A stretch of 7,367 nt of DNA from Paracoccaceae bacterium. GTDB taxonomy: Bacteria > Pseudomonadota > Alphaproteobacteria > Rhodobacterales > Rhodobacteraceae. The first letter of the stretch is position 1; every line of letters begins with the position of its first letter. Made by a program: the position numbers and the translations under genes. Positions 1-6,841 of this stretch are shown here, piece after piece. The stretch spans positions 1 through 7,367 of the forward strand of contig PUNI01000326.1 in assembly GCA_003551745.1 (NCBI GenBank). Reading direction: 5' to 3'. Below the pieces are notes generated by a model. That model did not search any database. It was given only the letters and a program-made list of their open reading frames with translations, and had not been told where the DNA came from.

Positions 1-72
1 CAACCCTTCGCGCCCCGGAAGAAGTCCCTCGATCCGCGCCCACTGCGCGTCCGTCAATGTCCGCCTGCTCAA
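1..72 (-). CDS. IS5-like family transposase, N-terminal 24 codons (partial)
   Basis: Reading leftwards from 72 the frame is open to the window edge and encodes SRRTLTDAQWARIEGLLPGR after the start. The pattern LTDAQWxxIxxLLPG is the characteristic N-terminal signature of IS5-family (DDE) transposases, which cut and join the element ends. The start is a TTG codon (72-70). It is chosen because a GGAGG Shine-Dalgarno sequence lies 5 bases upstream and the SRRxLTDAQW motif follows directly. An in-frame GTG further upstream has no comparable ribosome site. The catalytic DDE core lies beyond the window, so activity cannot be judged. The gene points the same way as the exporter operon and would receive read-through from it. 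Family assignment is secure at the motif level; the exact IS name is not known. Confidence 0.8.
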   Translation of the reverse strand, partial: MSRRTLTDAQWARIEGLLPGREGL

Positions 73-96
73 GATCGCCTCCGTTTTCGATCTTGA
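69..96 (-). promoter_or_regulatory. Hairpin enclosing the transposase Shine-Dalgarno and start codon
   Basis: A perfect 9-bp inverted repeat (TCAAGATCG at 69-77, CGATCTTGA at 88-96) flanks a 10-base loop. In the minus-strand RNA the loop reads AAAACGGAGG, so the GGAGG ribosome site is in the loop. The UUG start codon is within the 3' arm, which reads CGAUCUUGA. Folding should hide the start codon from ribosomes. Insertion sequences such as IS10 and IS50 are known to use comparable structures to block transposase translation from transcripts that enter from outside. That it does so here is an inference. The repeat itself and its position are seen directly. Confidence 0.6.
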
Positions 97-141
97 ATCA
101 GAACTCACCCCAACAGGGAATCCACTGAATGCAGACAGGAC

Positions 142-888
142 CTAGCCGGGCGTGTCGAACCCGGCCAGCAGTGCGGGCAGATGCGCGTCGAGCGCGACCG
201 CGATGGCGCGGCCGCGGCCCGCCGCATCCACCCCCGCGCTGGTGGAGACCACGCCCAGCACTTCCGGCCCGTCCGGCCCGGCGCGCAGGAGCGGCGCGCC
301 CGAGACGCCGGGCACCGCCTCGCAATCGGTCAGCAGGACCGGGCCGTGGCGGGCGATGATGCTGCATCCGGTTTCGGCCGACAGCGCCTCGGGCCGATCG
401 CGGCCATAGGAGAGGACCGTCACCCGCTCGCCGGCGATCGCGGGATGCCGCGCCGGAGACAGGGGTGTGAGGCCCTGGGGCGCGGGCCCGTCGAGCCGGA
501 TCAGGGCGATGTCATGGCGGGGATCGCCGCGCCGAGGTGTGTAGACGAAGCCCTCGGCCAGCGCGACCGCCGCTCCTGGCAGGTGGGCTGCAAATCGGCC
601 GGTCCGCCAGCCGGCCAGGAAATGCAGACGGTGCGGCAGATAGGGCGCTCCGGTGGCGGGGGCGTGGACGCAATGGGCGGCGGTGACGGCGAGGTCCGGT
701 GCGGCGATCAGCGTGGCGGTGCAATGGCCCTGACCGGCCGTGTTGAGCCGGCCCACCGCCGCCCACTCGGCCTGCGCCTCGGCCGACAGGAGCACCCGCG
801 CCGAGCCCCCGGCGCCCGCGGCCGTTGCGGCGGCCAGGGCGGTCGCCAGTGTCGCGGCACCGGCATGAAGCCTGCGATTGAGCCTCAC
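142..888 (-). CDS. Secreted trypsin/V8-like serine protease, last gene of the exporter operon
   Basis: The 248-residue product is a predicted periplasmic serine endopeptidase of the chymotrypsin fold (S1 family, V8-like branch). Residues 1 to about 28 form a signal peptide: basic start (RLNRR), Ala/Leu-rich core, small residues before a GAGG stretch. The catalytic triad is visible as His72 in TAAHC, Asp126 in RHDIALIRL and Ser196 in PGVSGAPL. Cys56 and Cys73 match the classical disulphide bracketing the catalytic His, and Cys175/Cys189 may form a second. Trypsin's Asp194, which binds the freed N-terminus on activation, is Val195 here, so zymogen-type activation is unlikely. Translation starts at GTG in a 4-base overlap (GTGA) with the adaptor stop; no ATG lies near the start and no good ribosome site precedes it, so coupling is probable. 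The final helix (AIAVALDAHLPALLAGF) looks complete although an insertion sequence abuts the stop. Substrate unknown. Confidence 0.85.
   Translation of the reverse strand: MRLNRRLHAGAATLATALAAATAAGAGGSARVLLSAEAQAEWAAVGRLNTAGQGHCTATLIAAPDLAVTAAHCVHAPATGAPYLPHRLHFLAGWRTGRFAAHLPGAAVALAEGFVYTPRRGDPRHDIALIRLDGPAPQGLTPLSPARHPAIAGERVTVLSYGRDRPEALSAETGCSIIARHGPVLLTDCEAVPGVSGAPLLRAGPDGPEVLGVVSTSAGVDAAGRGRAIAVALDAHLPALLAGFDTPG
885..888 (-). promoter_or_regulatory. GTGA stop/start overlap coupling adaptor and protease
   Basis: The adaptor ends in TGA (887-885) and the protease begins at GTG (888-886), sharing the tetranucleotide GTGA. Upstream of this start there is no purine-rich Shine-Dalgarno sequence, so the protease is probably translated by ribosomes terminating on the adaptor. 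This ties protease output to exporter output. Confidence 0.7.
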
Positions 889-2093
889 TGCAAGGCGCGG
901 GAGGTGACGCGGGCGCCGTCGCTGACCCGGTCGCCGGGGAAGGCGACCACCGTGTCGCCCGGCTCCAGCCCGGAAAGGACCTGCGCCTCGGTCTGGGTGC
1001 GCCGTCCGATCTCGACCGGCCGCAGCATCGCGCGGCCGTTCTTGACGCGGTAGACTGCCCAGTCGCCGTCGGACCGCACCAGTGCGCTGATCGGCACCTG
1101 CAGCGCCTCATCTGCTTCCCACACGACGATGTGGACAAAGACGCGGAAGGCGTCGCCCAGGCCCGCCCGCTCCTCCGGCGGGGTGAGAAGCTCCAGCTGC
1201 ACCCTCACCCGCTGCTCCTCGATACCGAGGGCGGAGACGCGGGTGAAACCGCGCGGGTCGATCCGGCGCACCCGGGCGTCGAGCGCATCCTCGCCGCCCC
1301 AGCGCTCGATCCATGCCCGCGCCCCAGTGACCAGCCGCACCGCATCGGCCGACAGCAGATCGACCTCGATCTCGAGATCGGTGAGGTCGCCGATGGTCAT
1401 CAGCGGCTCGCCAGCCTGGACCAGCCGGGCGCTCTCGTTCTCGATCGAAAGCACGGTGCCCGACTGCGGTGCCGGGATCTCGGCACAGCAGTCGCCGAGT
1501 CCGGCCTCGAGGCGCATCTGCGGGCCCATCAGCACCGCCTCGGCGCGGGCCAGCGTCGCCTCGCGCATGACCAGTTCGGTCTCGGCCGCCTCGACCGCGG
1601 CGCGCTGGGTCTCGGCCAGCTGGCGGGTGTCGTCGAGCATCCGCTGCGGGATCGCTCCGGTGGCGGCGAGGGATTGGTTGCGTTCGAGGTTGGCCTCGGC
1701 ATGGTCGAGATCGACCTGCGCCCTGGCGAGGTTCACGCGTGCCAGCTGCACGGCCGCGCGAGCCTCGGCTGCCGCCGCCTCGGCCTCGGCGCGGGCGCGG
1801 GCATCGAGGAGCGCGGGTTCGGCCGGGGTGATCGAGGCGAGCACGGTCTCGCCGCGGTTGACGGCATCGCCGACCGATACCGGGGAGCGCGCCGCCTCGC
1901 CCGAGATCGGTGCGGTGACCAGATAGGGCTCGCGCACGCGGCTCACGCCCTCGGCCGCCACCGTCACCTCCATCGGCGCCAGCCGCACCTCGGCCATGTC
2001 CACCGGCAGCGGTTCGGGCCAGAACGCCCAGGTAAGCCCTCCGACGAGCGCTGCGCCGCCGAGAAGGCCAAGGATCAGTCGGGGCCGGTTCAT
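885..2093 (-). CDS. HlyD/MacA-type periplasmic adaptor subunit of a tripartite ABC exporter
   Basis: The 402-residue protein is a membrane fusion protein that would link the inner-membrane permeases to an outer-membrane channel. Residues 6-25 form one N-terminal membrane anchor; there is no lipobox. Two lipoyl half-motifs, about 57-88 (VTAPISGEAARSPVSVGD) and 206-238 (IPAPQSGTVLSI then VQAGEPLMTIGDL), flank an Ala/Glu/Arg-rich alpha-helical hairpin (about 95-190). A beta-barrel (about 240-325) and a membrane-proximal domain (about 330-400, LQVPISALVR to LEPGDTVVAFPGDRV) follow. The hairpin tip has Arg138 and Leu142 in the spacing of the AcrA/MacA RLT motif for TolC docking, but the usual Ser/Thr is Pro149. 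The only cysteines are an adjacent pair, Cys202-Cys203, just before the second lipoyl half. The ATG has a good ribosome site (AAAGGAAG, 7-base spacing) and lies 15 bases after the second permease. The length is ordinary for the family; the exported substrate cannot be told. Confidence 0.9.
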   Translation of the reverse strand: MNRPRLILGLLGGAALVGGLTWAFWPEPLPVDMAEVRLAPMEVTVAAEGVSRVREPYLVTAPISGEAARSPVSVGDAVNRGETVLASITPAEPALLDARARAEAEAAAAEARAAVQLARVNLARAQVDLDHAEANLERNQSLAATGAIPQRMLDDTRQLAETQRAAVEAAETELVMREATLARAEAVLMGPQMRLEAGLGDCCAEIPAPQSGTVLSIENESARLVQAGEPLMTIGDLTDLEIEVDLLSADAVRLVTGARAWIERWGGEDALDARVRRIDPRGFTRVSALGIEEQRVRVQLELLTPPEERAGLGDAFRVFVHIVVWEADEALQVPISALVRSDGDWAVYRVKNGRAMLRPVEIGRRTQTEAQVLSGLEPGDTVVAFPGDRVSDGARVTSRALQ

Positions 2094-2100
2094 CGCAGGT

Positions 2101-2108
2101 CTTCCTTT
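2101..2108 (-). promoter_or_regulatory. Ribosome binding site of the adaptor gene
   Basis: AAAGGAAG lies 7 bases upstream of the adaptor ATG (2093-2091), immediately after the TAG of the second permease. It is the clearest Shine-Dalgarno sequence in the operon and fixes the adaptor start. Confidence 0.75.
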
Positions 2109-4472
2109 CTATTCCCGTGCCTTGAGCGCCGTGACGAGCTCGATCCGGTCGAGCCGCCGGCGCACCACCAGCGCCGAACCCAGCGCGGCGATGAGCACGA
2201 TGACGGTTGCAAGCCCGAAGGTGGATTTCGTGACCACCGCCGGGATGGTGGCGAAGTCGGTCGACAGGCCCTGGGCGGTGACCATCGCGAAGCCATAGCC
2301 CGCCAGCCAGCCCAGCGGCAGCGCCGCCAGCGTCAGAAGCGCGGTCTCGCCGATCAGCACCCAGCCAACCTCGCCGCGCGAGAAGCCCATCACGCGCAGG
2401 CTCGCCAGCTCATGGGCGCGTTCCGAGAGCCGGATGCGTGCGGTGTTGTAGATCACGCCCACCGCGATCATCCCGCCAAGAAGGGCATAGACATAGACCA
2501 TGGTGAAGAGGATCTCCTCGATCTCCTCGGTATACTGTGCCTGAAGCTCGCTCCAGAGCACGACACCGTTTATGGCCGGGGTGGCCTTCACCGCGGCATA
2601 GAGCGCATCGACCTGGGCGGTATCGACCATCAGGTTGATGCGGTTCACCTGCGGCGGCTGGCGCATCAGCGTGAACAGCGCCTCGTCGCGCATGAAGACA
2701 TCCTCACCCATGGTCTGGTGCACCACCCGACCCACCGGGACCTGCAGCGTCTCGCGCGGCGGCAGCATCAGTTCGAGGGTGACGCTGTCGCCGGCGGCGA
2801 CGCCCAGATCCTTGGCCATCGTTTCGGGCAGGACGAGGCCCCAGGGCGGCATCGGCACAGGGCGCGACTGCTGATCGAGGACGCGCGAGAGCGCGTCTCC
2901 CTCGCTGCGGGCCTCGAGCGCGACCAGGATCTCGTTCTGGCCGTTGGCGAGGCGGACGGGCACCGCATAGGCGCCCTCGGCACCCAGCACGCCGGGCAGG
3001 GTGCGGGCGTCTTCCACCGCGTCGGTGCGCTGTGCCTCGGCGAGCTGCAGGGTCATGTGCTGGCGGTTGGACTGGGTGAAGACCTCGTCGAGCAGGACGT
3101 CGAAGGCGTCGAACAGGAAGAACGCCGCGACCAGCACCGCCACCGAGGCCGCGACCCCGAGGAAGGCCACCGCCGCCTGGCCCGGCCAGCGCACGATCGC
3201 GCGGATGATCATGCGGGTGGTCTGGCGCAGCCGCAGCCGCTCGGCCAGCCGGTCGACCGCGCCATGGCTGAAGGCCGGCGGCGCCGGCGGCGACATCGCC
3301 ACCGCGGGCGCGAGCCGCGCCGTGGCCCAGACCGCGCGCAGGGCGCCGGCAATGACGGTGGCGATGCCGAGAACACCGGAGATCACGAAGGCGCCGGTCG
3401 ATGGCGTCTGGATCAGGTAGGGGAGCTGGAAATACTCGGAGATCAGCCCGGTGATGCCGCCGGTCATCAAGACGCCGAGGCCCCAGCCAACGGCGACGCC
3501 GGCTGCGCCGATGCCGGTGCCGAGCATCACGTAATGGGTCGCGACCTGCCCGGTGGAGTAGCCCACCGCCTTCAGGAGCCCGATCTGCTGGCGCTCCAGC
3601 GCCACCAGCCGGCCCAACACCATGTTGACCAGGAAAGCCGCCACCACGAAGAACACCGGCGGCAGGATCACCGCGAGCGCGCCGAGCTGGTCGAGCTCGT
3701 GCTGGAGGAACGAGTGCGAGGGGTGGTCGTCGCGGCCGAAGGCGCCACGCCCGCCATAGGGTTCCAGTAGCCGGTCGAGGGCGGCGATCACCTCCGGCTC
3801 CGATGCCCCTCGCGAGAGCCCGACTGCGACGTCGTTGAAGGCGCCGTCGAGGCCGAAGGCCGCGGTGGCGGCGGGCGCGCCCATCCAGAAGATGCCGAAC
3901 CGGCGGTCGTCGGGCAGGAAGCTGCCGGGGCTCGTGGCATAGATGAATTCGGGCGACTGCAGCGTGCCGGTGACCTCGAGCTCACGCTGCTGGCCGCCGA
4001 GGATCGCGCCGAAACGGTCGCCGGGCTGCAGGCCGTGGGCCTCGGCAAAGGGGGCCGAGACCGCGACCTCGTCGCGGCGCAACGGGTCGGGCAGCCGGCC
4101 GGTCACGATCAGCGGCAGGTTGAGCGCGGGCGCGCCGGCCTCGGGCAGCGAGATCACACGGGCCATGCCGGGTTCGGCCATGCCGGGCATGTCTAGGAGC
4201 GCATAATCGGAGACCCGGGTTGTCACCTGCGCGACCCCGGGGATCCGCGCGATCTCCTCGGCAAGTGCTTCCGGCGCGCGGGTCGCCTCGGCGAAGACGT
4301 CGGCGAAGCGGTTGCGCTCGTAATAGGCGTCGCGGCTTTCCTCGAGCGTGCGGACCGAGCCGTAGGCCATCACCAGCACCGCCACCCCGCAGGCCAGCAC
4401 CAGCCCGATCGCGAGGCTCTGCGCCCAGATCCGGCGCAGGTCGCGCATCAGCTTGCGGTCGAGCGCCCGCAT
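2109..4472 (-). CDS. FtsX/MacB-type ABC exporter permease, second of a paralogous pair
   Basis: This 787-residue inner-membrane protein is one of two permease subunits expected to pair around the ATPase. Visible layout: TM1 19-37; first periplasmic domain about 38-262; TM2 263-287; coupling segment ALERQQIGLLKAVG (291-304); TM3 about 312-338; TM4 360-382; a cytoplasmic linker with AMSPPAPP (392-399); TM5 432-454; second periplasmic domain about 455-655; TM6 656-680; a second coupling segment SERAHELASLRVMG (683-696); TM7 704-728; TM8 751-770. This is two FtsX-type units in one chain, each with a large periplasmic domain. Such permeases usually act by moving periplasmic domains rather than by carrying substrate through the membrane (MacB model). 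The ATG follows the stop of the first permease by 4 bases. It aligns gaplessly with that paralogue, 491 of 787 residues identical by hand count. C28 is the only cysteine. Confidence 0.9.
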   Translation of the reverse strand: MRALDRKLMRDLRRIWAQSLAIGLVLACGVAVLVMAYGSVRTLEESRDAYYERNRFADVFAEATRAPEALAEEIARIPGVAQVTTRVSDYALLDMPGMAEPGMARVISLPEAGAPALNLPLIVTGRLPDPLRRDEVAVSAPFAEAHGLQPGDRFGAILGGQQRELEVTGTLQSPEFIYATSPGSFLPDDRRFGIFWMGAPAATAAFGLDGAFNDVAVGLSRGASEPEVIAALDRLLEPYGGRGAFGRDDHPSHSFLQHELDQLGALAVILPPVFFVVAAFLVNMVLGRLVALERQQIGLLKAVGYSTGQVATHYVMLGTGIGAAGVAVGWGLGVLMTGGITGLISEYFQLPYLIQTPSTGAFVISGVLGIATVIAGALRAVWATARLAPAVAMSPPAPPAFSHGAVDRLAERLRLRQTTRMIIRAIVRWPGQAAVAFLGVAASVAVLVAAFFLFDAFDVLLDEVFTQSNRQHMTLQLAEAQRTDAVEDARTLPGVLGAEGAYAVPVRLANGQNEILVALEARSEGDALSRVLDQQSRPVPMPPWGLVLPETMAKDLGVAAGDSVTLELMLPPRETLQVPVGRVVHQTMGEDVFMRDEALFTLMRQPPQVNRINLMVDTAQVDALYAAVKATPAINGVVLWSELQAQYTEEIEEILFTMVYVYALLGGMIAVGVIYNTARIRLSERAHELASLRVMGFSRGEVGWVLIGETALLTLAALPLGWLAGYGFAMVTAQGLSTDFATIPAVVTKSTFGLATVIVLIAALGSALVVRRRLDRIELVTALKARE

Positions 4473-4476
4473 CCGA

Positions 4477-6840
4477 CTACTCCCGCGCCTTCAGCGCGCT
4501 GACGATCTCGATCCGGTCGAGCCGGCGCTTGACCACCAGCGCCGAGGCCAGCGCCGCCACCAGCACCACCAGCGTCGCGGTGCCGTAGGTCTGCTTGGAG
4601 ACCACGAGCGGGATCGAGACGAATTCCGTCGACAGCCCCTGCGCGGTGAGCGCGGCGAAGCCATAGCCCGCCGCCCAGCCGAGCGGGATTGCGAGGAGGG
4701 TGAGCAGCATCAGCTCGCCCACCAGCACATAGGCGACCTCGCCCTTGCCGAAGCCGAGCACCCGGAGGCTCGCGAGCTCATGCGCGCGTTCCGAAAGCTG
4801 GATGCGGGCGGCGTTGTAGACGACGCCGATGGTCACCAGGCTGCCGAGTGCCGAGTAGATCACCACCATGGTCCACAGGTTGCGCTGGATCTCCTCGGTG
4901 AACTGGCTGCGGGTCTCGTCCCACAGCATGACGCCCGAGACTGCGGGCGTCGCCTTCACGGAGGCATAAAGGGCGCCGAGCGCGTTGCCGTCGATCATCA
5001 GGTTCAACCGGTTCACCTGCGGCTCCTGCCGGAGCAGGCGGAAGAGTGCGGCCTCGCTCATGTATGCATCCTGCCCGAGGCTCTGCTTCACCAGCGCCGA
5101 GACCGGCAGCAGGTGGGTCTCGCGCGGGGGCACCAGCAACTCCACCTCCAGGAGGTCGCCGGGACCGAAGCCCCAGCTTTCGGCCAGCGTCGAGGGCAGC
5201 GCGAGCCCCTCGGGCGGCACCTGCACGGCGCGTCCGTCGGTGTCGAGCACGCGGACGAGCTGGGCGAGGCCGGACTGCGCCTCCAGCCGCATCAGCTGTT
5301 CGTGGCCGCGGTGGCGCAGGCGGATCGGCACCGAGGTGTGGCCCTCGGCCTGCAGCACGCCCGGGAGCGTCCGGGCATCGGCGATCACCTCGAGACCGCG
5401 CGGGTTCGACAGCATCACCGTCATCTGAGCGCGGTTGGCCTGATAGAAGAAGTCATCCACCATCTCGTCCATGGCGTCGAAGGTGAAGACAGAGGCGACC
5501 ATGATCGAGGTCGCGGCCATCACGCCGAACATGGTGACGCCGGCGCGGCCCGGATAGCGGATGATCGAGCGCAGGATCATCATGGTGGTCTGGCGCAGCC
5601 GGATCGCGCGGGCGATGCCGTCGGCGAGGCCGCGGCTGTATTTCGGCGGCGCCGGCGGCGACATTGCGATGGCGGGGCTCAGCCCGGCCGAGCGCCACAC
5701 CGCCCGCAGCGCGCCCAGCACCACCGTGGCGATGCCGAGCGCGCCCGAGACCGCGAAGGCGCCCGGGCTGGGCACGAACACGAGATAGGGAAAGCGGAAG
5801 AAATCGGCATAGAGCGCGGCCATCTCGCCGGCGAGCCAGGCGCCGGCGGCCCAGCCGATCAGCACGCCCCCGACGCCGATGCCGATGCTCATCTTCAGAT
5901 AGTGCAGCGCCACCTGCCCGGTGGAATAGCCCACCGCCTTCATCAGTCCGATCTGCTGGCGCTCGAGCGCGATCAGCCGGCCGAGCACCATGTTCACCAG
6001 AAAGGCCGTAACGATGAGGAACACCGGCGGCAGGATCACCGCCATCGCCGCGAGCTGCTGGAGCTCGCTGTCGAGGAAGGCATGGGAAAGCTGCCGGTCG
6101 CGGCCATGGGCGCCCTGCCCGCCATAGGGCTCCAGCAGCCTGTCGAGCGCGGCGATTACCTCGGCCTCGCGGGCGTCGGGCGTGAGCTTCACGGCGACCT
6201 CGTTGAACGCGCCCTCCATGTCGAAGGCCTGCGCGGCGGCGGTGTGGCCCATCCAGATGATGCCGAAGCGCCGGTCGTCGGGGATCATGGTGCCCGGGCC
6301 CATGGTGTAGATGAACTCGGGGCTCAGCGCGGTGCCTGTGACGGTGAGGCTGCGCTTCTGCCCGTCGAGGATCGCCTCGAAGCTGTCGCCGGCGCGCATG
6401 CCGTGGGCCTCGGCGAAGGGTTCGGTGACGACCACCTCGTCAGGCCGCAGCGGGTCGGGGAAGTTGCCCGCGCGCAGGAGCGGGATGTTCAGGAGCGGCT
6501 CCCCGGCCTCGGGCAGCGAGATCAGCCGACCCATCGCGGGCTCGGCCATGCCGGCCATGTCGAGCACGACATACTCGCCGACCCGCCCCTCCACCTGCGC
6601 CACGCCGTCGATCTGCGCGATGTCGTCGATGAGCGCGCGCGGCGCCCGGGTGGTGGCGGCAAAGACGTCGGCGAAGCGGTTGCGCTCGTAATAGGCGTCA
6701 CGGGTCTCGATCAGCGTGCGCTGGGTGCCGGTGGCGAGCACCAGCACCGCCACCCCGCAGGCGAGCACCAGCCCGATCGCCAGCGCCTGCGCCCAGATCC
6801 GGCGCAGGTCGCGCAAGAGCTTGCGGTCCAGCGCGCGCAT
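4477..6840 (-). CDS. FtsX/MacB-type ABC exporter permease, first of a paralogous pair
   Basis: A 787-residue inner-membrane permease with the same architecture and residue numbering as its downstream paralogue: TM1 19-37, periplasmic domain 1 about 38-262, TM2-TM4 between 263 and 382, the AMSPPAPP linker at 392-399, TM5 432-454, periplasmic domain 2 about 455-655 and TM6-TM8 between 656 and 770. The two cytoplasmic coupling segments, ALERQQIGLMKAVG and SERAHELASLRVLG, are the FtsX-domain hallmarks that meet the ATPase. It starts one base after the ATPase stop with only a weak ribosome site, so it is probably translated by coupling. Conservation with the paralogue is highest in residues 1-60 (52/60) and around the coupling segments. 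It is lowest in 311-350 (14/40) and in the second periplasmic domain (about half identical). C28 is the only cysteine. Probably forms a heterodimer with the paralogue; two homodimers cannot be excluded. Confidence 0.9.
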   Translation of the reverse strand: MRALDRKLLRDLRRIWAQALAIGLVLACGVAVLVLATGTQRTLIETRDAYYERNRFADVFAATTRAPRALIDDIAQIDGVAQVEGRVGEYVVLDMAGMAEPAMGRLISLPEAGEPLLNIPLLRAGNFPDPLRPDEVVVTEPFAEAHGMRAGDSFEAILDGQKRSLTVTGTALSPEFIYTMGPGTMIPDDRRFGIIWMGHTAAAQAFDMEGAFNEVAVKLTPDAREAEVIAALDRLLEPYGGQGAHGRDRQLSHAFLDSELQQLAAMAVILPPVFLIVTAFLVNMVLGRLIALERQQIGLMKAVGYSTGQVALHYLKMSIGIGVGGVLIGWAAGAWLAGEMAALYADFFRFPYLVFVPSPGAFAVSGALGIATVVLGALRAVWRSAGLSPAIAMSPPAPPKYSRGLADGIARAIRLRQTTMMILRSIIRYPGRAGVTMFGVMAATSIMVASVFTFDAMDEMVDDFFYQANRAQMTVMLSNPRGLEVIADARTLPGVLQAEGHTSVPIRLRHRGHEQLMRLEAQSGLAQLVRVLDTDGRAVQVPPEGLALPSTLAESWGFGPGDLLEVELLVPPRETHLLPVSALVKQSLGQDAYMSEAALFRLLRQEPQVNRLNLMIDGNALGALYASVKATPAVSGVMLWDETRSQFTEEIQRNLWTMVVIYSALGSLVTIGVVYNAARIQLSERAHELASLRVLGFGKGEVAYVLVGELMLLTLLAIPLGWAAGYGFAALTAQGLSTEFVSIPLVVSKQTYGTATLVVLVAALASALVVKRRLDRIEIVSALKARE
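4480..4484 (-). promoter_or_regulatory. Ribosome binding site of the second permease
   Basis: GGGAG lies 7 bases upstream of the ATG at 4472-4470 and is embedded in the last codons of the first permease (...GCGCGGGAG, then TAG). This supports the chosen start and close translational linkage of the two permeases. Confidence 0.6.
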
Positions 6841-6841
6841 G

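Larger units (their letters stand above)
1..141 (-). mobile_element. End of an IS5-like insertion sequence (partial, runs off the left edge)
   Basis: The left 141 or so bases do not belong to the exporter operon. They hold the first codons of a transposase (72 to 1) preceded by about 70 bases of non-coding leader, as expected for the transposase-proximal end of an insertion sequence. The outer boundary is placed next to the protease stop codon, at or beside a CTAG tetranucleotide (142-145); a TA or CTAG target would suit the IS427 group of the IS5 family. On the minus strand the element would begin with (G)GTCCTGTCTGC. The other end lies outside the window, so the terminal inverted repeats and target duplication cannot be verified and the boundary is uncertain by some bases. 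The element is oriented with its transposase in the same direction as the operon. Confidence 0.65.
2109..6840 (-). repeat. Tandem paralogous permease duplication, 2368-base period
   Basis: The two permease genes begin 2368 bases apart (6840 and 4472), which is one 2364-base gene plus a 4-base gap. The proteins match residue for residue with no insertion or deletion. Near-identical DNA survives at the 5' ends; for example 4419-4447 equals 6787-6815, a 29-base run in register. This is an old duplication (about 62% protein identity), not a recent one. Confidence 0.8.

Noticed and set aside
97..142. Possible rho-independent terminator between the protease and the IS
   Set aside because: No GC-rich stem followed by a T-run was found here. 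The only strong inverted repeat (69-96) surrounds the transposase start and lacks a U-tract after its stem.
97..142. Possible transposase promoter in the IS leader
   Set aside because: TTGGGG and TCTGAT resemble weak promoter hexamers, but no pair has acceptable spacing and match, so it is not listed.
181..1053. Plus-strand open frame of 290 codons opposite the protease
   Set aside because: The minus strand encodes a protease with signal peptide and catalytic triad; the plus frame has no recognisable motif and crosses the protease-adaptor junction.
3274..3291. GC-rich repeat-like stretch, seen again 2368 bases on at 5642-5659, considered as a regulatory or REP-like element
   Set aside because: It is the coding DNA for the conserved SPPAPP linker of both permeases, in register in the tandem pair, and is not a dispersed repeat.
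1131..3770. Very long plus-strand open frame (879 codons) opposite the adaptor and second permease
   Set aside because: It lies antisense to two well-supported genes in high-GC DNA, where stop codons are rare in one antisense phase. Its product is a low-complexity run of Arg, His, Gly, Asp and Gln with no domain, and it spans a gene boundary.
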